Shown in pieces: positions 10,105 to 17,973 of a stretch of DNA of 64,000 nucleotides. The number at the start of each line of letters is the position of its first letter. The stretch's first letter is position 1. Position numbers and translations under genes: made by a program. Under the pieces are notes generated by a model that did no database searches, was not told the DNA's origin, and saw only the letters and a list, made by a program, of their open reading frames with translations. This DNA is from Cyanidium caldarium (taxonomy: Eukaryota > Rhodophyta > Bangiophyceae > Cyanidiales > Cyanidiaceae): NCBI GenBank assembly GCA_026184775.1, contig JANCYW010000008.1, positions 1-64,000 on the forward strand, read 5' to 3'.

Positions 10105-10530
10105 ATGTCTGGAAGCATCCACGTGAAACGTGCGTACGACCCGCCCGAGGCGTCGGACGGCACGCGGGTGCTGGTGGACCGGCTGTGGCCGCGCGGACTC
10201 TCCAAGGCACACGCGCACATCGATTTTTGGCTCAAGGACGTTGCACCCAGCGATGCACTGCGCAAACGTTTCCATCACGAGCCGGCCAAGTGGCCCGCGT
10301 TCGTCAACGACTACCGCCACGAACTGGAGCACAACCGCGCCAACCTCGAACAACTGCTGCAGCTGTGCCGCGACTCGCCAGTCACCCTGCTGTACAGCGC
10401 GCACGACACCGAACACAACAACGCCGTCCTGCTGGCCACCGTGCTCGCGGAACACCTGCGTGAGCAGGACGGCAGTGAGCACAACAACGACAAAATTCAT
10501 CACCTTCACCACGGAGGCATGGATGGATAG
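10105..10530 (+). CDS. DUF488 (YeaO-like) family protein
   Basis: This 141-residue protein has the full DUF488 pattern: VKRAYDPPEASDGTRVLVDR, then LWPRGLSKAHAH, a W-L-K-D-V-A-P-S stretch, and TLLYSAHDTEHNNAV near residues 93-107. The family is common in bacteria and archaea and its biochemical role is not established. It is uncommon in eukaryotes, so acquisition from a prokaryote is a reasonable inference. Codon use and GC look like the neighbours, which would mean an old transfer or strong amelioration. A His/Asn-rich tail (residues 128-141) is not part of the usual domain. No targeting peptide is evident, so it is probably cytosolic. It is divergent from SF3B1, sharing about 237 bp of upstream sequence. 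Confidence 0.85.
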   Translation: MSGSIHVKRAYDPPEASDGTRVLVDRLWPRGLSKAHAHIDFWLKDVAPSDALRKRFHHEPAKWPAFVNDYRHELEHNRANLEQLLQLCRDSPVTLLYSAHDTEHNNAVLLATVLAEHLREQDGSEHNNDKIHHLHHGGMDG

Positions 10531-10817
10531 CCCGAGACACCAGTGGTCGGCATCGATCTCTCGTGTAAACCGTTCCAGCGGGCTCTCTCCGCCGGCTGTG
10601 CACCGATCGCCGCATCCTTCACCGATCGACGTGTCCGATTTCTACCCGACGCGCCGAGAACGGATGCGGAGGTGGCGTTGCGCGCGGTGGTCGCAGGGGA
10701 AGCGGTCTCGCGCCCGCTGAACTGGGTCAGCGCGCCAGGCAGTGTCGTGCGGGCAGTGGACGGTACGACAACACTCTGGGTAGCTGCGGGGGTGCGCAGG
10801 GGTGACGCTTTGAGGGG

Positions 10818-12842
10818 ATGCGTAAACGAGGCGCCACCTGGGGAGGAGCTGGGGTTGGAGGGTGTTCACCAACGGGGGGCGTGCGCTGGCGGCGCGCGCT
10901 GAGGTTGCTGACGGCGGTGGCGCTGGTGTTGGTGGCCTTGTCGAGGGGTGCGCAGGCGTTGATTCCGACGCCGGTGCCGTGGAGCGAGGTGCCGCGCTAT
11001 GGGGAGTGCAACGCGAGCACCACGCTGAACGCGGGCGATGCGGCTTGCGTGGCGAAACTGCCGCCCAAATCGGCGACGGTGTTGTTGGCGGTGGACAAGC
11101 CGTCGAGCTCGTACGTGGTGGTGGAAGTTTCGCGGTACAATCAGAGTGTGACGGCGTTTCAGTACACCGGCAAAATCGCGCTGCAAGTGCAGCACGGCGA
11201 TCAAGCGAGGGCCGTGGTGGCGGTCGACAGCTGGGCGACCTTGTCGGGCGCGTCATACGCGTCGGTGGCGCTGCGACAATCGGACTTTGGAAACAACGCC
11301 AACTTGACGGTGAACCTGACCGCGTCCTACGTGGACGCCAGCGAAGACAACTCCGGTTTTGTGCCCTTCTCCGGGGCGGTGCGCCTCCGCGAAGCCGCTC
11401 ACCTCAACGACACCTGCGGCGTGGGCGCCTTTGGCAACGACACGTGCTCCGGTCGCGGCACTTGTACCTTCACCAATAGCAATGCCGCCGCTGCCCATTG
11501 CGATTGCCGCCCGGGATACAGTGGGCCGGTGTGTGATATTTCGGTGGCCACCCTGAGGCCCGACGGCAGCAGCGTCTCCGCCACCGTGCCGCCGGGCATC
11601 TTTATCTACTACCAACTGGAACTCAACTGGACGGCGTCGCCTCCGGGGGGGCAGTACTTTGTGCAGCTGACGCGCGCCCAAATGAACCAGGGCTACCCCG
11701 AACTGTACGTGAAACCGAGCAACGGCTCGTACTTGTCGCTGCCGCTGTACGGCGACTTTTTCACGGTGGGCAACTTCCCGTCGGGCACCGACCAGAACGC
11801 GTTACAGTGCAACTACGGTCATCAGCTGGTGCTGCTAAGCAATCGATCGCTGAATAGCTATTGGGTGGGCGTGGCCAACCGCAACGCCAGCACGGTGCCG
11901 CCGATCTCGTTCAGCAACACCACGGTCAACCTACAAGCGGCATCGTGTGGCGGGTCGGGCGCTGGCTGCCCGTCTCCCAGCTCACCTTGCGGCTACGGCG
12001 TTTTCGACAGTTGGTACTTTTTGGTGCCGGTGTTGCTCGGAGGCATTGCGGCCATTCTGGGCTTTGGGCTGCTGCTGGCGTGGTTGCTGCCGCGGCACCG
12101 GACGGCGGACGTCAACGCAGCGATGCCCGATGCGCAGACGTACATGTACGAGGAGGAGATTCAGTTGCGCTCGGATACCGGCCGGGTCATCCGGGTGCGG
12201 TTGCGCGGTCCGGGACGACACCGTCTGCCGCCGGTGCCCATCGAAAAGATCGAGAGCGCGTTCCCGGCGGCCGTGTTCATGTCGGCCGAAGCGAAACCGC
12301 CGGAGCCAGCAGCCGCGGAACGCGAGGAGGAGCCGGCTGCCACCTGCGAGCCCACACCGCAACCACCGCTGGCGGCATCGGACGGCGAGGCGGTCGCCCG
12401 CGACCTGCACGCCGACGAGGCGCTCACCGAGGCCAGCAACAGAGTCACCTGCCACATCTGCCTCGAGGACTTTGCCAAGGGCGACTCGGTGCGATGCCTC
12501 GGCTGCCACCACATGTTCCACGTGGCGTGCATCGACCCGTGGCTGCAACGCAGTGCCGCCTGTCCGGTGTGCCGCGAGGATTATTCGATGGCGTTACGTG
12601 GCCAGGCAGCGCCGCAACTGCCGCAACATCCTGCGGCAGCGGCGGCGGCAGCAGCCCGCACCAGCACCGCACAGCGGTCGTCGACACCCCCAATCGACGA
12701 TACCGACGACTACCTGCTGCATCCTGGCCGCTTCGTGCTGCCCATGTATCGGCGACCGCGACGCACGTCAACGTCCCGGCCTGTGCCCGATGGCACTTCG
12801 AACCCGCCGCCCGCGCGACCCTGGTGGCGCCTCTGGCGTTGA
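10818..12842 (+). CDS. Membrane RING-H2 E3 ubiquitin ligase with EGF-like ectodomain
   Basis: This predicted 674-residue single-pass protein probably acts in the secretory or plasma membrane. A basic start is followed by a hydrophobic signal or anchor (about residues 28-47). The lumenal part carries many N-x-S/T sites and one EGF-like module (Cys200 to Cys239, with CDCRPGYSGPVCD). A transmembrane helix (about 399-425) leads to a cytosolic region ending in a C3H2C3 RING (Cys545 to Cys585; CHIC, C-H-H-M-F-H, CPVC). The layout recalls PA-TM-RING ligases, but the ectodomain differs and I recognise no close relative. The C-terminal tail is Ala/Pro/Arg-rich. RING and membrane assignments are strong; substrates are unknown. 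Confidence 0.88.
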   Translation: MRKRGATWGGAGVGGCSPTGGVRWRRALRLLTAVALVLVALSRGAQALIPTPVPWSEVPRYGECNASTTLNAGDAACVAKLPPKSATVLLAVDKPSSSYVVVEVSRYNQSVTAFQYTGKIALQVQHGDQARAVVAVDSWATLSGASYASVALRQSDFGNNANLTVNLTASYVDASEDNSGFVPFSGAVRLREAAHLNDTCGVGAFGNDTCSGRGTCTFTNSNAAAAHCDCRPGYSGPVCDISVATLRPDGSSVSATVPPGIFIYYQLELNWTASPPGGQYFVQLTRAQMNQGYPELYVKPSNGSYLSLPLYGDFFTVGNFPSGTDQNALQCNYGHQLVLLSNRSLNSYWVGVANRNASTVPPISFSNTTVNLQAASCGGSGAGCPSPSSPCGYGVFDSWYFLVPVLLGGIAAILGFGLLLAWLLPRHRTADVNAAMPDAQTYMYEEEIQLRSDTGRVIRVRLRGPGRHRLPPVPIEKIESAFPAAVFMSAEAKPPEPAAAEREEEPAATCEPTPQPPLAASDGEAVARDLHADEALTEASNRVTCHICLEDFAKGDSVRCLGCHHMFHVACIDPWLQRSAACPVCREDYSMALRGQAAPQLPQHPAAAAAAAARTSTAQRSSTPPIDDTDDYLLHPGRFVLPMYRRPRRTSTSRPVPDGTSNPPPARPWWRLWR

Positions 12843-13119
12843 CCACATCCGCCGACCTGGGGCGGCACCCACGCATTGCACAGCCTACCGTCGGTAAACT
12901 CGCCACCGGTGTTCGGTCAACGGGTGTGGCTTTCGCCAGACGCTATCGGTGGGTGCCGCAGTGCCCCCCAGCGACGCGATGCCGACCAGTCGGACGCCGC
13001 ACTCTGCGCGGCGTTGGCATTTCTCTCGGGCACGCTCGCGAACGGCAACGCACAGCATGAGCTGTGACACGTTCTCCGTCTCAGAAGTGACGTCTATCGG
13101 CTCCCTCCTTAGCTAGTCC

Positions 13120-13887
13120 ATGTCGCGAGCGGCAGTGCAACGGGCGGCACAGCAGGTGCGTCAAGCAGTGCCGGTGCCGGACTGCATCGTGCCCGGTCCG
13201 CACCCGGCGCTGTCCACGCTGCACGCGGCGCGACGGACGGGGATGGAGAAACGCGACTTGCGGCAGTTGCGACGGGACAAGCACGTCATCCCAGCAGTGC
13301 TGCAACGGTATCAACAGCCGGACTGGTACTTGGTGGCGCCGGTGGCGCCGCTGCGGCGCGACGTGCATCACAGCCGACGGTTTGTGTGGGGCGGCGCGCC
13401 CAACAGTTTGTTGTCGGGTCCACTGTACAATCTGGCGGTGCACGCGTCCATGGCCGAGGCCGAGGAGGCGGCGGCACAAGAGGCACCGGGCGACAAGGCG
13501 GTGTGGTTTCACGCGGTGGCGCGGCAGTTGCAGCTGCACCCGGTGAGCGAGGAGCCGCTGCACGTCGGCTTTTACGCCTACGACCGCACCGGCGTCATCC
13601 ATCCGAACGGCGTGCGACTCCGGGTGCCACTTCGAGCGGTCGGCATGGAAAAGAACGAGGCGCTGCGCTTCGGCTACATCAACCAGCTCGCCTGGTCGGT
13701 GGAGATCCTGGTGGCGCACGACGTGGTGCCGCCGACGCACCTGGAGGCAGATGTATCGGCGCTGGCCATCCATCGCAGCTGTTACGGCCGCGACATTGCC
13801 TGTCCGCCGGGCGTGCGCTTACCGCCCGGCGGGGATGCGCAGCAGCTGATCAAGATCTGTCGCGACCGCCGGGCTCACGAACTGTAG
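13120..13887 (+). CDS. Ribosomal protein bL25 family (Ctc/TL5 type), probably organellar
   Basis: This 255-residue protein is related to bacterial bL25, the 5S rRNA-binding protein of the large subunit. The N-terminal domain has the family pattern of a basic R-x-LR stretch before VIPAVL (about residues 48-61). The C-terminal beta domain matches TL5: VRLRVPLRAVGMEKNEALR, then L-A-W-S-V-E-I, PPTHLEADVSAL and CPPGVRLP near the end, aligned by eye with the HVPLHFVG, VLRELEVE, PEHIEVDVS and LPEGVKL pattern of bacteria. A eukaryotic nuclear copy should serve mitochondria or plastid; mitochondria seem likelier but no clear presequence decides it. The 3' end overlaps the convergent RnpA-like gene by 38 bp. 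Confidence 0.8.
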   Translation: MSRAAVQRAAQQVRQAVPVPDCIVPGPHPALSTLHAARRTGMEKRDLRQLRRDKHVIPAVLQRYQQPDWYLVAPVAPLRRDVHHSRRFVWGGAPNSLLSGPLYNLAVHASMAEAEEAAAQEAPGDKAVWFHAVARQLQLHPVSEEPLHVGFYAYDRTGVIHPNGVRLRVPLRAVGMEKNEALRFGYINQLAWSVEILVAHDVVPPTHLEADVSALAIHRSCYGRDIACPPGVRLPPGGDAQQLIKICRDRRAHEL

Positions 13888-14635
13888 CGATGCCGTCGGC
13901 GTCGAAGGCGGCATCCGGTCGCAGCCCGCCCACGCGCACCAGCGCCTGGCGCAGATCGGCCACCAGATCGCCCCAAGAGACGTATAGCGCCTCCGGCAAG
14001 CCGTTAATCATAAAGTCCCAGTCAGGCCGGGCGTATGGCAGTATCAGCGCGCGCGCTGCCGCTTGGAGCCGCTGGCGGGCGCGACTGCGCAACACGCTCC
14101 GCTTGCCGTACACCGTCATGGTGGCGCGCACCGAAAACCACGGCTGCGGGTGCGGTGCTACGGCCGGCACTGCCGCCAGCTGCAGACTCTGAGTACGGGC
14201 GCGCCGTGTCCACCGGCTGTTCTCAAAAGCGGCCGCCGAGCGATAATACTCCCCCGACGACGGCGGCTGGCGATCGCGCCGCTGCGACCCGCCCCGATCC
14301 GTCCGAGGGTGCGTCCCACCCGGTGTACGGTTGCGCGGCGGCTGTTGACCCCTACCGCGCGCCGAGAAGGTGCTTTTCCCGTCTGACGGTGGCGGTGGAG
14401 TAGATTCGGTGGCGGCGCGCACCGCGAACAGCGCGCCACAGAAGAATGGGCGCGCACGCACCGCACAACGCGCGCCAAGCTCTCGTGGTGGTCGCCTCCA
14501 GGGCAATCCGTACCCTTCACCGCGGCGCAAAGCGGCAACCGCAACGTCCGCTGCACCTCCATTCAGTACACTTATCACAAACGCCTCTGCCGAACCTCTA
14601 CCTCGATTCGGATAGCTGGCGCTGCTCTCGGTCAT
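13850..14635 (-). CDS. rnpA: Bacterial-type RNase P protein component (RnpA-like)
   Basis: The C-terminal roughly 110 of 261 residues fit RnpA, the small protein that helps RNase P RNA cut the 5' leader of pre-tRNAs. Visible are the beta strands (Y-R-S-A-A-A-F-E-N, then WFSVRATMTVYGKR), the RNR-type helix as VLRSRARQRLQAAARAL (Ser replaces the usual Asn), and the closing DWDFMINGLPEALYVSWGDL and a DLRQAL helix. About 150 upstream residues are Arg/Gly/Pro/Ser-rich and could include an organelle-targeting peptide. I chose the ATG at 14635 because the frame stays open further upstream only across the divergent archease gene. Some red algal plastids encode the RNA partner rnpB, so the plastid is the likeliest site. 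The gene is convergent with and overlaps bL25. Confidence 0.68.
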   Translation of the reverse strand: MTESSASYPNRGRGSAEAFVISVLNGGAADVAVAALRRGEGYGLPWRRPPRELGARCAVRARPFFCGALFAVRAATESTPPPPSDGKSTFSARGRGQQPPRNRTPGGTHPRTDRGGSQRRDRQPPSSGEYYRSAAAFENSRWTRRARTQSLQLAAVPAVAPHPQPWFSVRATMTVYGKRSVLRSRARQRLQAAARALILPYARPDWDFMINGLPEALYVSWGDLVADLRQALVRVGGLRPDAAFDADGIATVREPGGRDRS

Positions 14636-14779
14636 GGCGCCGGAAAGCGAGACCGTCGCACGACGTCGGCCATGCGCGCGCCCGAATCGCGTCGAAGTTG
14701 CGAGTGCGTGTACGCGTGCGTGCGTGCGTGCGTGTGTATCGAGAGAGGAGACAGACGGCGCTCGTTGAAGCACGTCCCG

Positions 14780-15502
14780 ATGAGCGAATGGCGATATGCA
14801 TCGTTGCCGAGGAGGGAGCCGCCACAGAAACCAAATGATCGTGCAGGCGACGACAGAAGCCGGGGTGGAAGCGGCCACAACTGGACACCGGAGAAAAGCT
14901 CGTTGCGCCCGCGGGCGACCGAGCCGGAGGGTCGGGATGCGACACCCGCGCCGCCTGCACGCGCACTGGACGCGCGGGACGGATCCCACGTGGTAGCCGA
15001 TGCGGCGACGCGACCACGATGTTGGGAGTACTTGGACCACACGGCGGACGTGATGGTGCACGCTTGGTCGGCGACGCTGGCCGGCGCCATGGCCGCCTGC
15101 TTGCTGGGCGTGTACGGCATACTGACCGACGTGGACAAGGTGGAGTGCGCGGCGGACGCGACGGTGGAGTGGCGGGCACACGGTCACGATGCGGCCAGTC
15201 TGCTGTACAATTTTCTGGACGAGGGTCTGTATCGATTTCACACCGACGGCTGGGTCGGTTGCCGCGTGCAGGTGCTGCAGCTGGAGGCGAGCGGCACCAC
15301 CACCGCCGAGGATGCCTGGCGCATTGCGGTGCGGGTGCACGGCGAGCCGTTCTCCCTACAAAAACACGAACAGGGCACCGAGGTGAAGGCCATCACGTAT
15401 AGTGCCATGCAGATTCTGCGCGACGGCGTCAGCGTCGTGGACCAGTCGGCGGATGTGCACGCGGTCGGCCGATACGACGTGTATGTCATTGTGGATATTT
15501 AG
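14780..15502 (+). CDS. Archease (RtcB tRNA-ligase cofactor)
   Basis: Archease activates the RtcB RNA ligase that joins tRNA halves after intron removal. The domain starts at YLDHTADVMVHAW, with the acidic D-H-T-A-D motif, continues with G-x-x-G-I-L-T-D, SLLYNFLDEGLYRF and VKAITYSAMQ, and ends in the typical YDVYVIVDI just before the stop. This matches the whole family length after a disordered N-terminal extension of about 90 residues. The frame is open to an ATG at 14672, but that stretch reads through a GTGC repeat (about 14709-14732), so I prefer 14780. It is divergent from the RnpA-like gene by about 145 bp and convergent with TRM82 by 43 bp, placing three tRNA-processing genes side by side. 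Confidence 0.9.
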   Translation: MSEWRYASLPRREPPQKPNDRAGDDRSRGGSGHNWTPEKSSLRPRATEPEGRDATPAPPARALDARDGSHVVADAATRPRCWEYLDHTADVMVHAWSATLAGAMAACLLGVYGILTDVDKVECAADATVEWRAHGHDAASLLYNFLDEGLYRFHTDGWVGCRVQVLQLEASGTTTAEDAWRIAVRVHGEPFSLQKHEQGTEVKAITYSAMQILRDGVSVVDQSADVHAVGRYDVYVIVDI

Positions 15503-15545
15503 AGAGAGCGCATCACATCCAGAACGTATCATCGCACGGGGTCAG

Positions 15546-17401
15546 CTAGCGGTCATGATCGTTGGCGCGGTGCCAGTAGGCGAGCCAGGCGGCGGGCGCA
15601 TGATCTCGTGCTCGATAGAGACGCCTCGGTGCCGGTTGCGGCGGCGTATCCTCTGGACGAGCGTGGCGCCGAATGCCTGCGATCAATGCCTGGTTCAGGG
15701 CGCGCTGCAGATCATCGGGAGAAGCTGACAAGAGACGCTCGTTGGTGGATTTTCCGTCGGCCATCTTCCATGGCACCACCTGGAGCCACGACAGGACACC
15801 GTCGCGCAACAGACTCTTCGTTTCCGTCTCGTCCGCTTCCCCTCGTGGCGCCCAGGCGATGACCAGCCACGGAGGCGCGAATGCGCGCTCGTCACCCGCT
15901 GGCCACCACCGGCAAATGTCGGTGGGCTCGGCAACGCTCAGCCGCGCGGCGTCTACTGCAAGCAGGTCCGCGTCTGTGTTCGGACCATCGTGCGCCTCCG
16001 GCATCCGCTTCAAGGCGTATTGTCCATCTCGAGATACACACAACATCAACCGTGCGTATCGATCCACCGCCACGCATACCAGTCGCGGCGACGAGGGCGC
16101 CGACTCGCTCACCACCCCATTCAGAACGCCACAATGCACTGGCGCCTCGAAAGCACACTCACTCGACATCCACACGCCGGTGCCCAGACCCATCAGAACA
16201 CTCGATGCGGGCAGCCAGCACAGCCGGGTGATGTAATCGTCGGCGGCGACGGTGCGCGCATCGCCGCCGCAGCTCGGGATGATGCGCACGATGTCGTACA
16301 CTTGCGGCAAGCGACTGATGCGCATGTGACCGTCTACATCCGCAGTGGCCACATACCGTCCGTCGTCGGACACTTGCAAGTCGGTGATGAGGGAGAAGTG
16401 GCCCATCACCGGCTCGCGGTAACCCTCGCGCCGCGCGTACTCGGGCTGGCACGTCAACGGCGAGGCGGTATCGGCAGCCGCCAGCGACTCGTCCAGGTCA
16501 AACGCGTACACGTTGCCGGTCTTGTCGGCCACCAGCACGTATCGGCCGTTGTGCGCCAGGTCGATGGCGCATAACCGTTTCGGGCAGATGCTGCGAGCAC
16601 CACCCACAGCCATGGTGGGCGGGCGGTTAGTTTCGTGTGTGGGTAAAGACGTCAGGCCCATCTCTCTCTCTCTGCTGCAGCCGGTCGCCCTGGATACCGC
16701 GCTCAGACAGCCAAGGGAAGCGCTCGTCGCTTTCGTCACCGAGAGCGTCTCATCGGAAACTCTAGTCCCGTGTGTTTGTTGTGTAAACAAGCTGATCATC
16801 ACGGCGATATCCAGGGCGCGGCCAGGACACCGATGGCCATGCGGGCGTCGCTCCCACTCCCCGACTTGACTTGCTATTCCAGCAGGCAGTGCCACGAGGC
16901 AGACGAGTCTGGGTATGGCCGCTGGAACACCCGCACCGTCTTGTCTTCACCGGCGGCCGCGAGTCGCAACGCGCGCACCATCGACGAGGGTGTTGCAACG
17001 GCGGCGGCCGGCTCGGTATCCACAACGACGCACAGTCGCATACAGCGCACACCGCTGGCGTCGCTCGCCGTCACGCAATTCGAAGACGCACACGCAGTAT
17101 GACCGACGGTGCGCTGTTGCTTGATCGGCCGCCCCGATCGATCAGCCCGTCGCGAAGCATCCAGCTCGGCTGCGACTCGCGGACCGGCAACTCGCGCATC
17201 CCACACCAGCTCACAGCAACAACCCCAGTTCGGTTGGTCACTGCGTTCTCGCTCTGGCCACAGCACCCACAAACTGCCCTGCAGCGGACCACAAACCGCC
17301 AGCGCCCCGGTCCGCGGCTCGGACGCCACCAAGGCGACGCCCTCCCGGCTTTCCATCTCCACGAATATCGGAGAGCATCCACTAGACGCCCGACCGATCA
17401 C
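15546..17401 (-). CDS. TRM82: WDR4/TRM82, non-catalytic subunit of tRNA (guanine-N7) methyltransferase, two exons
   Basis: This WD40 partner of the METTL1/Trm8 enzyme makes m7G46 in tRNA. Exon 1 is 17401-16875 and exon 2 is 16590-15546. Exon 1 ends AAAGEDKTVRVFQ and SWHCLLEY, and exon 2 continues ICPKRLCAIDLAHNG, VLVADKTGNVYAF, MGHFSLITDL and VATADVDGHMRISRLPQVY, a full match to the WDR4/Trm82 pattern (DK, pKR, vaDK.GdVy, GH.S, TaD.d.hIR.s). The two exons join in phase only through a GC-AG intron of 284 nt (16874-16591). An ATG at 17356 is an alternative start. It is convergent with archease and divergent from the PP2A gene. Confidence 0.88.
16591..16874 (-). other. Spliceosomal intron of GC-AG type in TRM82
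   Basis: On the minus strand the exon ends GGAATA and the intron begins GCAAGT, the standard sequence around GC donors. The acceptor reads GTGCTCGCAG, and ACTAAC (plus 16631-16626) sits about 36 nt before it as a textbook branch point. Cutting here joins a codon split after its second base (TA+C, Tyr) and restores the protein family across the join. Reading straight through meets a TAG at the donor. Confidence 0.82.
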
Positions 17402-17768
17402 TTCGGTAAGAGAGCAGAGTGTTCGTCAAGCATCCCGGCGTGGCGCTCCGCTCTCTCCGTATTCACAGTCGGAACGCTCCTCGTGCACGCCAGCGCGCCT
17501 CTCCCGGTGTCTGGGCGCGCGTGTCCGATGCGGCGTCGACGGCGGCGCGGCCGCGCGGCCGTTTCGGTAACGCCGTTCCGGCAGGCGCACGGACGACGGT
17601 GTGGTGTGCAAAGTGTCCGCTAGGACTTGGTAGCGGCAGGCACCAGACGGGGCGTGTAGGGCGGCACGTTCAACGACGGTCGGGTGGCGTTAATACGCGC
17701 GTCGGAGGGGACTGTGGACCGGGGGAATGGACATCGAGGGCGCGGCGCTGCTACACACGTAAGCGAGC
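17402..17768. other. Divergent upstream region of TRM82 and the PP2A B'' gene
   Basis: Roughly 370 bp (460 if the PP2A gene starts at 17865) separate two divergent genes. It is GC-rich with no repeat, RNA gene or clear TATA box, and probably holds both promoters. Confidence 0.5.
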
Positions 17769-17939
17769 GTGCGGGCGGTGTGCTCGGGGTCGGTCGGGAG
17801 TGGTCGTGTAGACGGCAGTGCGAGGGTTGCGCGCGGGTGCGTCTCTTTCGACCGGACGTTGGCCATGAACGGCGACGCGGGTCCGCTGGCGGACGGTGGG
17901 CGGCCGGGGGTGTCGGCCGATGGGGTGCACTGCCGAGAG

Positions 17940-17973
<34 letters not shown>

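Noticed and set aside
16880-16910. GT donors at GTCTGC and GTGGCA for the TRM82 intron
   Set aside because: Both keep the phase but remove the conserved SWHCLLE of the WDR4 family and are poor donors; GCAAGT fits better.
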